64,000 nucleotides of DNA from Candidatus Vicinibacter affinis (GTDB lineage Bacteria > Bacteroidota > Bacteroidia > Chitinophagales > Saprospiraceae), in NCBI GenBank assembly GCA_016714365.1, contig JADJNH010000005.1, positions 1,092,501 to 1,156,500 on the forward strand, read 5' to 3'. Of the stretch, positions 29,172-38,682 are shown in pieces. Position numbers and translations under genes: made by a program. Every line of letters starts with the position of its first letter. Position 1 is the first letter of the stretch. The notes under the pieces are model-generated. The model saw only the letters and a list, made by a program, of their open reading frames with translations, was not told where the DNA came from and made no database searches.

Positions 29172-29205
29172 CAAAATTAAGCTTTTATCCCGACAAGCTT
29201 GCAAA
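29172..29205 (-). promoter_or_regulatory. Possible promoter of rlmN
   Basis: On the minus strand TTTG (29202-29205) precedes TAATTTTG (29172-29179), fitting Bacteroidota -33 TTTG and -7 TAnnTTTG elements, though the 22-bp spacing is about 2 bp longer than typical. The TTG start codon of rlmN follows about 25 bp downstream. Confidence 0.4.
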
Positions 29206-29339
29206 GGCTCTGTGAATAGAAAATAAGAGACTGTAAATCTCGTGCCAAATGCCTTCTGTCAGGGCTTCATCTAAAATTGGTTAGTTTTGTCGTTGAATTT
29301 TCTATAATCGTAGATCTTTTAATTATCCTCCGCAGTGAT

Positions 29340-30347
29340 ATGAATAAAAATTTCATCCTCTTCGCCCTGATCATCCTGTCGTCTTGTGCGGTTCCAAAAC
29401 CAAAAGGCCCATTCAATCCTGCTAAAACCGGACAGGCTCCCAGATATCAGGATTCCTATTACTGGGCGGCGCTGCCGACGCGCAAAGATGCAGCTGATAC
29501 CGTGCCACCGGGGGTGGGGGATGGATTACTGCCTCAGGATGTAGATGTGTTTTATCTGCATCCCACTTCTTACTTTAAAAAAAAATATGGCAATACCTGG
29601 AATGCTGATCTTACAAACAATGAATTAAATGCTGCCACCGATAAATCCGGAGTCCTTTATCAGGCGACCATCTTCAATCAGGCGGCACGGGTGTATGCAC
29701 CCAGATACCGACAGGCACATTTTCACGCTTTCTTTACCAAGGATAAGAAATCTGCTGATCAGGCTTTGGCTATTGCTTATGAAGATGTCTACAATGCCTT
29801 CCTTTACTACTGGGACAATTTTAACAACAACAGGCCCATCATCATTGTAGGTCACAGTCAGGGATCTGAACTCGCCGTTCGCTTGCTGAAAGAGGTGTTC
29901 GACAATCCACAAATGAAAAATAAACTGGTCGCCGCCTACATTCCGGGCTGGCCCGTCTATAAAGATGAATTTAAAATACTGAAGGATTGTAAAACGCCCT
30001 TTGAGACTTCCTGTATTTGCAGTTGGCGGACTTTCAAGGAAGGAACAAAGCCCAAATGGCTCGATAAAGAGCGGGAAGTTTTCATCACCAATCCACTGAG
30101 CTGGACCACTGAACAGTTGAGAATTTCAGAGGATAAAAACAAAGGTATGGTCATCGATATCAGCAAGGAACCTTCCCTGCCTGGCGTGAGTGCGCAGATA
30201 CACCGGAATATTTTATGGGCCAGCAAACCAAAATTTAGAGGTGCAATACTTTATCAGACCAAAAACTACCACAAGGGAGATTTTAATTTGTATTACCTCA
30301 ATATACGGGAAAATGCACGGGACCGCATTAAGGCTTATTGGAAATAA
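29340..30347 (+). CDS. DUF3089 alpha/beta hydrolase-like lipoprotein
   Basis: 335 aa from ATG 29340, chosen because it gives a short lipoprotein signal (MNKNFILFALIILSSC); the frame is open from 29277. DUF3089 features: DVDVFYLHPTSYF, ARVYAPRYRQAHFHAFF and the nucleophile elbow GHSQGSELAVRLL (Ser in GHSQG), followed by YIPGWPVY. It should be a membrane-tethered serine hydrolase; natural substrates of this family are not known to me. Divergent from rlmN with about 190 bp between starts. Confidence 0.85.
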   Translation: MNKNFILFALIILSSCAVPKPKGPFNPAKTGQAPRYQDSYYWAALPTRKDAADTVPPGVGDGLLPQDVDVFYLHPTSYFKKKYGNTWNADLTNNELNAATDKSGVLYQATIFNQAARVYAPRYRQAHFHAFFTKDKKSADQALAIAYEDVYNAFLYYWDNFNNNRPIIIVGHSQGSELAVRLLKEVFDNPQMKNKLVAAYIPGWPVYKDEFKILKDCKTPFETSCICSWRTFKEGTKPKWLDKEREVFITNPLSWTTEQLRISEDKNKGMVIDISKEPSLPGVSAQIHRNILWASKPKFRGAILYQTKNYHKGDFNLYYLNIRENARDRIKAYWK

Positions 30348-30409
30348 AAGAAAGATGAATAATCTTTCATGAGAGATCAAAAAATTCCACCCGAAAATAC
30401 AGTTTGAAT

Positions 30410-30874
30410 CTACGCAGCCGCACCAAGCAATTCAACTTCTGCCAGTAGGGCAGCAAGCAGAATGGTCCTGCCAGAATCGCTGAGCTCAAATTCGTTTTCT
30501 TCATCAGGGCCAACAGATAATTCTATAAATTCAATCAGGTCGTGTTGTGCACTGTGCTCGTAATAGTGGTCCAGCACAGAAGCCAGATCCTTTTTGTCAT
30601 TGATGATTTCCCATACGGAATCTTCTGTTTTTTCAATTTGTTCAAGGTCCGGATTGGGCAATGGTCCTGACTTCCTGTAACTGTCATAGATCACTGCAAA
30701 CAAAAATAGGAGATAATCCATCTCATCATCCGTCAGGGATTCTGCATTGGATCCTGCCAACACGTCAAGCAATTCCTGATGGTCGTTTTCCAGGGCTTCA
30801 AATGCATCGTCAACATCTTTGCTCTGTGACTCAAACCTGGCAATGGTTTGGTCGATGGTTTGTGTGGTGATCAT
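30410..30874 (-). CDS. Hypothetical acidic helical protein
   Basis: 154 aa, strongly acidic and apparently all-helical (DDAFEALENDHQELLDVLAG, LTDDEMDYLLFLFAVIYDSY), no signal peptide and no recognised domain. Its ATG overlaps the TGA stop of the AlkA-like glycosylase gene by 4 bp, so the two are co-translated and it may assist or be regulated with DNA repair; that link is inference only. Confidence 0.7.
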   Translation of the reverse strand: MITTQTIDQTIARFESQSKDVDDAFEALENDHQELLDVLAGSNAESLTDDEMDYLLFLFAVIYDSYRKSGPLPNPDLEQIEKTEDSVWEIINDKKDLASVLDHYYEHSAQHDLIEFIELSVGPDEENEFELSDSGRTILLAALLAEVELLGAAA

Positions 30875-31500
30875 ATTTTTAATTTCAAGTCTTTATAAGC
30901 CCAAAGATATAGACAAGCTGTCGAACGGTAAGGTTTCCACCGATGAGAAATCTGCTCCATTTTTAATTTTAAGGCCTTTTTTTCTTCTTTGAGACGATAA
31001 ATCTCCACAAGCGCTGTCTGGATTCCATAATCATCTAAGGCAAAGACATCTTCCCGCCCCAGGCAAAAGATCAACACCATTTCCACAGTCCACCGGCCCA
31101 CACCTTTGATGGCTGTTAAAGATTCAATGATTTCTTCATCTGACAGGTCGTGGAACATTTCATCTTTCAGCTGGTTGGTATTAAAATGCTCTGCAATATT
31201 TCGGATGTACTGAGCTTTTTGGTTGGACAGTCCACAACTTCTTAAAGTCTCATGATCAGTTTTAAGCAGATCTGTGGTAGCAGGAAATTCACCTCCGAAT
31301 AATTCCAAAAAACGTTTCAAGATTACACGTGCTACTTTGGTGGACAATTGTTGGCTGATAATAGAGCTAACTAAGTCCTTCATGACCTGCCCATCAGGAT
31401 TTTGGTTAAAAATTCTTTCCTCTGGAGTCAGCAGAATGATTTTTTGCATCCTTTTGTCTTTTGACAAGATATCAAGAATTTTTATATTAGAATTTTTCAT
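30871..31500 (-). CDS. DNA-3-methyladenine glycosylase II (AlkA-like, HhH-GPD)
   Basis: 209 aa. The helix-hairpin-helix is IKGVGRWTVEMVLIFCLGR (~135-155) and the catalytic Asp follows in VFALDDYGIQTAL; SSIISQQLSTKVARVILKRF is the typical N-terminal helix pair. It excises alkylated purines from DNA. It lacks the N-terminal AlkA beta domain and the Ada regulator domains, as in the short MAG-type enzymes. Divergent from the next gene with a 28-bp gap. Confidence 0.88.
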   Translation of the reverse strand: MKNSNIKILDILSKDKRMQKIILLTPEERIFNQNPDGQVMKDLVSSIISQQLSTKVARVILKRFLELFGGEFPATTDLLKTDHETLRSCGLSNQKAQYIRNIAEHFNTNQLKDEMFHDLSDEEIIESLTAIKGVGRWTVEMVLIFCLGREDVFALDDYGIQTALVEIYRLKEEKKALKLKMEQISHRWKPYRSTACLYLWAYKDLKLKI

Positions 31501-31528
31501 ATATTTGCTGAATTATAAGCTAAATATA

Positions 31529-33151
31529 ATGAAAACTTTTGCCACTGTCTTCTTGTGTTTCATGTTCAGTCTTGGAGGATATAGTCAAAATTGGAACATG
31601 TCACAATGCTTTCGTTATGACGATCCCAACCTGCCATTTCGCGGGCCGGTGGCCTACAATGATGTATGGGGTTATGTGTGTCCCTCAGGGGAGGAAGTGG
31701 GCATTATAGGTACAGTAGACAGTATTTTCTTTTTTGAAATTGCGGGTTCCTGCAGCGGAAGTTTACGAAAAATATTTAGTTTCAAGGGAGGGGCTTCCTC
31801 CATTTGGAGGGATATCAAAACCTACCGAAATTATGCCTACACCACCGCAGATGAAGGAACAGAGGGGTTGCTTGTTTTTGATCTGGAAGATGCACCTGAC
31901 TCCATTGCATTTATGGGAAGGGATGACAGTACTTTTCATCGGGCGCACAACCTGTATGTAGATACCACCACCGGGCATTTGTACATTGCGGGTGCCAGCC
32001 TGAATAATGTGGGGATCAGTCTGATCATGTATGACCTCAATCCGGATCCAAGTCACCCTCAGCTGATTAAAAAAATCAGTTTGCCGGGTGGATACGTGCA
32101 CGATGTGCATGTACGAAATGATACCGCTTTTGCTTCTCACGGATATTATGGATTGGGAATTTATGCCATTCACCCGAATGGTAATTTTACTGAAATTTCA
32201 TCCATCACCAATTATCCACAAAAGGGATACAACCACAGCAGCTGGGTGACCCGCGATGGAAAAAATCTGGTATTCGCAGATGAGACTCATAACATGGGCT
32301 TAAAAATTTACGAGCTTAACGACATCAGCAAACCTAAGTTGGCCAGCATCTTTCGTTCAGCACTTTTAGCACCTGGGGACACTGCCAGTATCGTGCACAA
32401 CCCATTTATCAAAGACGATTATATTTATTTGGCCTACTACCATGATGGCGTTCAGATATTCAACATGGCTGACCCTAAGAATCCATACAAGGTTGCTTAT
32501 TTTGATACAGAACCAAACAATACAGATTACTCGGGATATCAGGGATGTTGGGGTGTATATCCCTATTTACCTTCCGGAAGAGTAATTGCCACCGATATAG
32601 CAAATGGTTTTTTTGTAATCAATGTGGATATTTTACTTGCTTTGAATGATGTCAAACTGGAAGCAAATGCTGAGCAAGATGGCATCATGTTGCATTGGGA
32701 TATTTTGGCTGACCAATCCAGCACAACTTCAGGTATTGAGTTGCAGAAAAGTACGGATGGGATAACATGGGAAGGAATGTACGGATTAGGTGATCATGAA
32801 ATGTCTGCAAGTTGGATGGATCATACCCCCATCGAAGGTCAGAATTATTACCGTATATACTGGACAGAAAATGGTAATGAAAAATTTTCAGATCCGGTTA
32901 GCGCCCTTTGGTTTAAAGAAGAAACACAAGGTTTAATTTATTTGATTGGTGACGAAATCTATGCGCAACAAATGCATGCAGCAGAAATTGAAGAGTTGAA
33001 AATTTATAACCTCGATGGCAGATTATTGGAATCAGTCATTCAACCCTCTTTTCCGGTAAAAATAAAACATGCGATACCGGGTACTATGCTTTTATTGGAA
33101 ATAAAAAAGACCAACGGCGAAAGCGTTTTCACCAAAGGTTTTTACAAATAA
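31529..33151 (+). CDS. Choice-of-anchor B family protein with T9SS sorting domain
   Basis: 540 aa from ATG 31529 (signal peptide MKTFATVFLCFMFSLGGYSQ); the open frame reaches back to 31274 inside the glycosylase gene and is not used. The body holds LVIVD-type beta-propeller blades as in TIGR04312: VAYNDVWGYV, SIWRDIKTYRNYAYTTAD, RAHNLYVDTTTGHLYIAG, GGYVHDVHVRNDTAFASHG. A fibronectin-like segment and a C-terminal sorting-type beta domain (LKIYNLDGRLLESV ... EIKKTNGESVFTKGFYK) follow. Exported, function unknown. Confidence 0.85.
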   Translation: MKTFATVFLCFMFSLGGYSQNWNMSQCFRYDDPNLPFRGPVAYNDVWGYVCPSGEEVGIIGTVDSIFFFEIAGSCSGSLRKIFSFKGGASSIWRDIKTYRNYAYTTADEGTEGLLVFDLEDAPDSIAFMGRDDSTFHRAHNLYVDTTTGHLYIAGASLNNVGISLIMYDLNPDPSHPQLIKKISLPGGYVHDVHVRNDTAFASHGYYGLGIYAIHPNGNFTEISSITNYPQKGYNHSSWVTRDGKNLVFADETHNMGLKIYELNDISKPKLASIFRSALLAPGDTASIVHNPFIKDDYIYLAYYHDGVQIFNMADPKNPYKVAYFDTEPNNTDYSGYQGCWGVYPYLPSGRVIATDIANGFFVINVDILLALNDVKLEANAEQDGIMLHWDILADQSSTTSGIELQKSTDGITWEGMYGLGDHEMSASWMDHTPIEGQNYYRIYWTENGNEKFSDPVSALWFKEETQGLIYLIGDEIYAQQMHAAEIEELKIYNLDGRLLESVIQPSFPVKIKHAIPGTMLLLEIKKTNGESVFTKGFYK

Positions 33152-33208
33152 AATTTTCAAATACTATAATTTTCTAATTTTCAAATTTTCACATTCTCTA
33201 ATTTTTTT

Positions 33209-33398
33209 AGCTTCCCAGCTTGAAATTTACGTTATGCTTAAATAGCACTGGATCATATTTACGTTGTGTTTGACAACCCTTGTTATTTCGAGCTTCCCAG
33301 CTTGAAATTTACGTTACGCTTAAATAGTACTGGATCATATTTACGTTAGTTTGACAACCCTTGTTATTTCGAGCTTCTTAGCTTGAAATTTACGAGAA
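33209..33398. repeat. 82-bp direct repeat with GAGCTTCCCAGCTTG hairpin
   Basis: Units begin AGCTTCCCAGCTTGAAATTTACG at 33209, 33291 and (degenerate, AGCTTCTTAG) 33372, a period of 82 and 81 bp. TTTCGAGCT-TCCC-AGCTTGAAA can form a 9-bp stem with one G-T pair. Related hairpins occur at 60508-60529 and 63786-63807. Confidence 0.8.
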
Positions 33399-33955
33399 GT
33401 TTAGCAGGGACTATTTGTAATCTTCATTATTAACACATTTTCAAATTTTCTAATTCTCTAATTCCCTCATTCTCTCATTCTCTAATTCTCTAATTCCCTC
33501 ATTCTCTAATTCTCAAATTCTCTTACTAGCCGCTTTCGCGGTGCCTTCACTTATCGTGCTGTCGCACGATACTCTGCTGAAGCAGAGATCGTTCAGTTAT
33601 CTCTATTTCTCTAATTCCCTCATTCTCCCATTCTCTAATTCTCAAATTCTCTTACTAGCCGCTTTCGCGGTGCCTTCACTTATCGTGCTGTCGCACGATA
33701 CTCTGCTGAAGCAGAGATCGTTCAGTTATCTCTAATTCTCAAATTCCCTCATTCTCCCATTCTCTAATTCTCAAATTCCCTCATTCTCCCATTCTCCCAT
33801 TCTCTAATTCTCAAATTCTCTTACTAGCCGCTTTCGCGGTGCCTTCACTTATCGTGCTGTCGCACGATACTCTGCTGAAGCAGAGATCGTTCAGTTATCT
33901 CTAATTCTCTAATTCCCTCATTCTCCCATTCTCTCATTCTCTCATTCTCTCATTC
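33399..33955 (+). repeat. Repeat island: three copies of a triple-hairpin unit in ATTCTC-rich spacers
   Basis: Units at 33530-33602, 33659-33730 and 33828-33901. Each has three tandem hairpins: CCGC-TTTC-GCGG, TATCGTGC-TGTC-GCACGATA, and CTCTGC-TGAA-GCAGAG, then ATCGTTCAGTTATCTC. Between and around them the DNA is made of reiterated 7-8-mers such as ATTCTCTA, ATTCCCTC and ATTCTCCC. The spacers vary in length so units are not strictly periodic. The region carries an open frame (33541-33735) that only translates the repeat. Also found inverted at 52437-52588 and 63862-64000. Confidence 0.85.
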
Positions 33956-33986
33956 TTTTTTCCTTATTTTTGCAAAAATTTCAAAG

Positions 33987-34514
33987 ATGAAATACGTTTT
34001 TAGTTTGCTTACCATTGCGCTACTTATCGCCTGTAATCCACTGTCCAAACACCGTGAGGCCATTGAAGCCCTCAGTTCAGAATGGCAGGCCATGGCCGTA
34101 AAAGTTCACGAAGGTGACAGCTCGGTGGCAGCTTCACACGAGACGGTTAACTTCCTGAAGGATAATTTCACGCAGGCTGCCGGTAACACAAAACTCAAGA
34201 AGGCAGAGTTGGATTACATTGAAGAGATGAGACAGGCTTATCAGGCCCAATTGGATGGATTATCTAAAATGATCGAAGACAAAGGGCCGTTCCTTCAAAA
34301 ATGGGAAGAGCATACTCAAAGGCTTAAGCTGCTTACCGAGGGTCTTAAAGCCGGAAAGTATGAGGGCGATGCCGCCAAGGAAATCGAACAATTGCAAGCT
34401 TTCCTCATCGAGGCTACTGAAGTGACAGAGAATTGGATCAAAAGGTCTGAGGGAGCTAAAACAACTGCCCTCACTGCTTACCGAAACGTGTTTCCGTTTT
34501 TGCCTAAGCAATAA
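33987..34514 (+). CDS. Small coiled-coil lipoprotein, hypothetical
   Basis: 175 aa. Lipoprotein signal MKYVFSLLTIALLIAC, then an almost entirely helical, charged body with heptad-like spacing (EEMRQAYQAQLDGLSKMIEDK, KEIEQLQAFLIEATEVTENW). No known domain recognised. A TATTTTTG box (33965-33972) fits the -7 consensus only 14 bp before the ATG. Sits between the repeat island and the DUF1800 gene. Confidence 0.75.
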   Translation: MKYVFSLLTIALLIACNPLSKHREAIEALSSEWQAMAVKVHEGDSSVAASHETVNFLKDNFTQAAGNTKLKKAELDYIEEMRQAYQAQLDGLSKMIEDKGPFLQKWEEHTQRLKLLTEGLKAGKYEGDAAKEIEQLQAFLIEATEVTENWIKRSEGAKTTALTAYRNVFPFLPKQ

Positions 34515-34686
34515 CAATATCAGGCGTTTAACACGCAAAGAATAATTTGGCAAAAAGTCTTTGCCGGGCAACAAATTATGCTGCACAGCGGTCTTCGTAA
34601 AGAAGATGAGCCGTTTTATCATAAAATTGCCATATGCAAATTTGTAATTTTACCTACCTTGTATCCCTTAACAAAAAGTAAGCTTT

Positions 34687-36363
34687 ATGCCAATCAACAG
34701 TCCTTTGTTGCCTTATTCCGGGCCGTTCAACAAACCGGAGTTGCTGCACCTGCTGAGACGTACCCAATTGGGCGTGTCTAATGCAGATTTGAATCATTTT
34801 AAAGGAAAATCACTGAATCAGGTGGTAGATGAGTTGCTGACTTTCGGAACTACTGTTGCACCACCGGTGAAGAATTATTCTGCCAGAGTAAATAACTTGC
34901 CGGATCCCACTGCCCTCGATACAGAAGTTCAGCTAGGCCAGACCTGGGTGGACACTCCTATCCGAAACCAAACCACCAATCCGGATGGCTCACGCAGAGA
35001 AAGCCTGAAAGCCTGGTGGATGGGACTCATGCTGGGGCAGGAGCGCAACCTTCGCGAACAAATGGTCCTTTTTTGGCACAATCATTTTTCCACCGAGGCC
35101 AACGAAGTAGGGAATGCACAAATGTCCTATCGCACAAATAAACTTTTCAGGGAAAATGCTACCGGCAATTTCAGAGATTTTTTATTCAAGATCACTCTGG
35201 ACCCGGGAATGCTGAAATACCTGAATGGATATTTGAATAAGGCTACAGCTCCGGACGAAAATTATGCACGGGAACTTCAGGAGTTATTTTGTGTGGGGAA
35301 GGGTCCCGGATCAGGATATACAGAAGATGATGTAAAGGCAGCAGCCAAAGTACTTACCGGATGGAGTCTGATCACCCAGGAAGGAACCCCCGCTGTTCCA
35401 GTAACACCATACACTAAAGAAAATTTAAACAACCACGACAAGAAGGATAAGGTTTTTTCAGCTTTCTATGGTAATAAAGTCATTAAAGGGGTGGCCACCC
35501 CTACCCGGGCTACTATGGAAGCAGAGATCAGGGAATTGATAGACATGATTCTTGCAGTGGACGAGACGTCCAAGTTTATATGCCGCAAATTGTATACCTA
35601 TTTCTGTTATTACGAAATAACACCGGATGTAGAAGTTAATCTGATCGAACCACTGGCAGAAGTTTTTAGAAACAGCAACTACGACCTCAAAGTATTGTTG
35701 AAAGCATTCTTTACCGCAGATTATTTTTTCAAACCTGAATTAAGAGGTGCCATGATCAAAAGCGGAATGCAGTTTGTCATCGCCAAGACCAAAGTATTTG
35801 GTTATCAAATACCGGATGCTTCCAAATTTGAGGCACAATATTATTATTGGTCTGTATTCAAAAACTATGCACGCAACATGGGCCAGGATATCATGGATCC
35901 ACCCAACGTTGCCGGTTGGCCTGCTTACTATCAGGTGCCGCAATTTCATGAAATGTGGGTCGACACAGCCACCTATCCGGAGCGAAAAAACTTTTACGAA
36001 AACATTAGTAAAAACGGTTTGAACTCCGGTACTTTTTACTATCAGGACGTTAGTAAAAATGTAAAAGTTACAGTAGATTTTGTTGCTTTTGCCAAGCAGT
36101 TTTCCGTACCGGAAAATCCCAATGTGCTGGTTGCAGAAGCATGCGAATTATTATTTGGGGTACCTGTATCCCAGGCAATCAAAGATCAGCTCAAGACAAG
36201 TTTTCTTTTGGAGAATCAAAGCTCGGATTATTATTGGACCGAAGCCTGGCTGGAGTATATTAACAATCCGGCAACCACGGATCCTGAAGCCAAGCGAGTT
36301 CCGACTATGTTGAAGAATTTATTTCTGGACATGGAATCTGCTGCTGAATTTCATCTTTGTTAA
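34687..36363 (+). CDS. DUF1800 domain protein
   Basis: 558 aa with no clear signal peptide. The DUF1800 pattern is plain: ELLHLLRRTQLGVSNADLNHF at the start, KAWWMGLMLGQERNLREQMVLFWHNHFST, YARELQELFCVGKGPGSGYTEDDVKAAAKVLTGW, and PPNVAGWPAYYQ near the end. The biochemical role is unknown. It is directly followed by a DUF1501 gene, a pairing seen repeatedly in Bacteroidota and Planctomycetota, which suggests that the two products act together, probably at the cell surface. Confidence 0.9.
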   Translation: MPINSPLLPYSGPFNKPELLHLLRRTQLGVSNADLNHFKGKSLNQVVDELLTFGTTVAPPVKNYSARVNNLPDPTALDTEVQLGQTWVDTPIRNQTTNPDGSRRESLKAWWMGLMLGQERNLREQMVLFWHNHFSTEANEVGNAQMSYRTNKLFRENATGNFRDFLFKITLDPGMLKYLNGYLNKATAPDENYARELQELFCVGKGPGSGYTEDDVKAAAKVLTGWSLITQEGTPAVPVTPYTKENLNNHDKKDKVFSAFYGNKVIKGVATPTRATMEAEIRELIDMILAVDETSKFICRKLYTYFCYYEITPDVEVNLIEPLAEVFRNSNYDLKVLLKAFFTADYFFKPELRGAMIKSGMQFVIAKTKVFGYQIPDASKFEAQYYYWSVFKNYARNMGQDIMDPPNVAGWPAYYQVPQFHEMWVDTATYPERKNFYENISKNGLNSGTFYYQDVSKNVKVTVDFVAFAKQFSVPENPNVLVAEACELLFGVPVSQAIKDQLKTSFLLENQSSDYYWTEAWLEYINNPATTDPEAKRVPTMLKNLFLDMESAAEFHLC

Positions 36364-36386
36364 CTCACCTCCTCAAAAAAATTAAA

Positions 36387-37973
36387 ATGAAAAGAAGACA
36401 ATTTATACAATCTGTACCGGTCGCAATTGGTGGAATGTCCGTTACAGCATATGCCAACAGCCCTCTGTTGTCGGCACTTACGGCTGCGCTTTACGAAACA
36501 GACCGAGTACTCGTAATTGTTCAGCTCAACGGAGGTAATGATGGATTGAATACCGTTTTCCCATTGGATCAATATGCAACTTTGGCAAAACACAGAGCCA
36601 ATTTATTGATGCCGGAATCAGATATTCTGGTTTTAGGTGGAACCAACGGTGCCACAGGTATTCATCCCGCGATGAATAAATTTAAAGAATTATACGACGA
36701 GCAAAAATTATCGGTGATACAGTCTGTAGGTTATCCTTCCTTCAATTTCTCCCACTTCAGGGCAACAGATATTTGGATGACGGCCTCCGATTCAAAGGAA
36801 TTTTTGAACAGTGGTTGGGCAGGCAGATATCTCAATTATGAGTTTCCAAATTACCCGGTGGGATTTCCGAATACGACCATGCCGGATCCATTGGCCATAC
36901 GAATAGGGGGGAACGTACCCCTTGGATTGCAGAATATTGGTGTCAACATGGCCATCTCGATCAACAATACCAACGACCCGTTAAACCTTACCGGATCGAT
37001 TTATAAGGATCCCGCCACTTCCGATTATAAAGGCAAAGAATTGCTTTACTTGCGTGAAGTTCAACGTCAGACAGATAAGTTTGGGGATGCGGTTGCAGCT
37101 GGAGCCACCAAAGGAAAAAATCTTTCCACTTTGTACCCGACGGGCAGTGCGCCAGGAGCGTCATTGGCCAATGCCTTAAAAATTGTTGCCAAGCTTATTT
37201 CTGGCGGATTGAAAACCAGGATTTATTGGGTGAGTACAGGAGGTTTTGATACACACTCCAATCAGGTAGTAGGAAGTGACCGAAAAACCGGAAATCACGC
37301 CAACCTCCTCAAAGGGGTGGCAGATTCCATCCATGCGTTTATGGACGATGCCAAACTGCTTGGATTGGAAGACAGGATTGCCGGAATGACCTTTTCTGAA
37401 TTTGGCAGGAGAATCATTTCCAATGGATCGGTAGGTACTGATCATGGGGCAGGGCAGCCGATGTTCCTGTTTGGTAAGAAGGTCGTGCCGGGCGTCATCG
37501 GTAAAAATCCAACCATTGATCCCAATGCTACGGCCAACTCTAATATTCCAATGCAGTATGATTTCAGATCGATATACGCCTCCATCCTGAAAGACTGGTT
37601 CTGTGTGCCACAGGAAGATTTGCAAAGTGTGTTGCTGAAGAATTTCCAGGCCTTACCGCTGTTTGATCCTTCTGGCTGCATTCCGACCAGTGTGCATGAT
37701 GAAAACAATAAAGCAGGAGAGAATCTTCTCTATGCGTATCCAAACCCTTTCACGGAATCTACTACCGTCAAGTTTGAAACCAAGGGAGATCACACCCTGG
37801 TTCAGATTTTTAACAATCAGGGTGTGTTGATGCAGACGCTGTATGATGGGGATTTGGCTCCGGGTAAGTACGATTTACCTTGTGACCTTGGGCAGGCTCC
37901 TGCAGGAATCTATTATGCCAGAATACAGAATGGTAAACTGCAACAGGTAAAAGCCATTCATAAAGTTCGCTAA
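36387..37973 (+). CDS. DUF1501 domain protein with T9SS sorting domain
   Basis: 528 aa from ATG 36387, which begins a twin-Arg-like leader (MKRRQFIQSVPVAIGGMSV); the frame is also open to 36357. DUF1501 features include VQLNGGNDGLNTVFPLDQYATLAKHR, VGYPSFNFSHFRATDIW and STGGFDTHSNQ, with FSEFGRRI and DHGAGQPMFLFG, a sulfatase/phosphatase-like fold. The last ~75 residues are a T9SS type A domain (LLYAYPNPFTESTTVKF ... PAGIYYARIQNG). It starts 23 bp after the DUF1800 stop; the pair forms an operon. Confidence 0.9.
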   Translation: MKRRQFIQSVPVAIGGMSVTAYANSPLLSALTAALYETDRVLVIVQLNGGNDGLNTVFPLDQYATLAKHRANLLMPESDILVLGGTNGATGIHPAMNKFKELYDEQKLSVIQSVGYPSFNFSHFRATDIWMTASDSKEFLNSGWAGRYLNYEFPNYPVGFPNTTMPDPLAIRIGGNVPLGLQNIGVNMAISINNTNDPLNLTGSIYKDPATSDYKGKELLYLREVQRQTDKFGDAVAAGATKGKNLSTLYPTGSAPGASLANALKIVAKLISGGLKTRIYWVSTGGFDTHSNQVVGSDRKTGNHANLLKGVADSIHAFMDDAKLLGLEDRIAGMTFSEFGRRIISNGSVGTDHGAGQPMFLFGKKVVPGVIGKNPTIDPNATANSNIPMQYDFRSIYASILKDWFCVPQEDLQSVLLKNFQALPLFDPSGCIPTSVHDENNKAGENLLYAYPNPFTESTTVKFETKGDHTLVQIFNNQGVLMQTLYDGDLAPGKYDLPCDLGQAPAGIYYARIQNGKLQQVKAIHKVR

Positions 37974-38223
37974 TAAGGAAGATTTCAAGAAAGCTGGAGA
38001 AAGGGAACCTGCGCGAATTGACTTTTTTAGCATTTTGCTCAATGGAAATAATGGAGGCTCATTGGTAAAATGCGGCTTACTTGAAGGATTTGTTCGGCAG
38101 GCCTCATGTTTATTCGTGGAATCTAATCGATATGGTCGTTGATGAGAATCAATGGTTAGGATGACTTTCACCACAGGTGGTTTGCAGGATAATGATTAGC
38201 TTTGGGTCTTTAAACCAAGAATT

Positions 38224-38613
38224 ATGAGCTACAGCGATAAAAAAGTGATAGGTGTCTGGATAGATCATTTACATGCCTACATCATCGGAACACCGGATCT
38301 AAAAAATGAAGGTGAATACGATGTCCTCAAAAAGATTGAATCTCATTTTAATCCCTCCAACGGTAAAAGCGAAGGAGTGATGAATCACAAGCATTCCAAC
38401 GAGTTGAAAAAGCTCTACAAAGAAGTTGGAGAGCAAGTATCTCAGGCAGATGCTGTATTTATCATCGGCCCGGGAAAAGCTCAGGAAGAATTAAAGAATT
38501 TCCTACAGGAAGACAGGCATTTTCAAGCCAAAGAAATTGAATTAGGTACTGCCGATCATCTCAGCATGAATCAGATGGTAGCTAAGATAAGAACCCATTT
38601 CTTTCATAATTAA
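38224..38613 (+). CDS. Hypothetical alpha/beta protein, possibly related to eRF1/pelota-type domain 3
   Basis: 129 aa, no signal peptide. Alternating strands and helices (KVIGVWIDHLHAYII, ADAVFIIGPGKAQEELKNFL) resemble the alpha/beta domain found in eRF1/Dom34 and the bacterial VLRF1/baeRF relatives, which contact stalled ribosomes, but this is a fold-level impression and unconfirmed. A TAGCTTTG box (38197-38204) lies ~20 bp upstream. Single gene. Confidence 0.65.
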   Translation: MSYSDKKVIGVWIDHLHAYIIGTPDLKNEGEYDVLKKIESHFNPSNGKSEGVMNHKHSNELKKLYKEVGEQVSQADAVFIIGPGKAQEELKNFLQEDRHFQAKEIELGTADHLSMNQMVAKIRTHFFHN

Positions 38614-38682
38614 TCAGACTTAAGCAATTTTAATTGCTCGAGTTGTTTTTGATTTTTATTTAGACACTAGTTGTAAACTTTG

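Noticed and set aside
31274..31528. Upstream extension of the choice-of-anchor-B frame
   Set aside because: It overlaps the AlkA-like gene on the other strand; a clean signal peptide begins at 31529.
33541..33735. 64-aa open frame in the repeat island
   Set aside because: It merely translates two copies of the triple-hairpin unit; peptide sequence is internally repeated and has no ribosome-binding context.
33399..33955. CRISPR-like appearance of repeated units with spacers
   Set aside because: Units are 73 bp with internal hairpins, spacers are low-complexity and partly repeated, unit distances vary (129 and 169 bp), and no cas gene is near.
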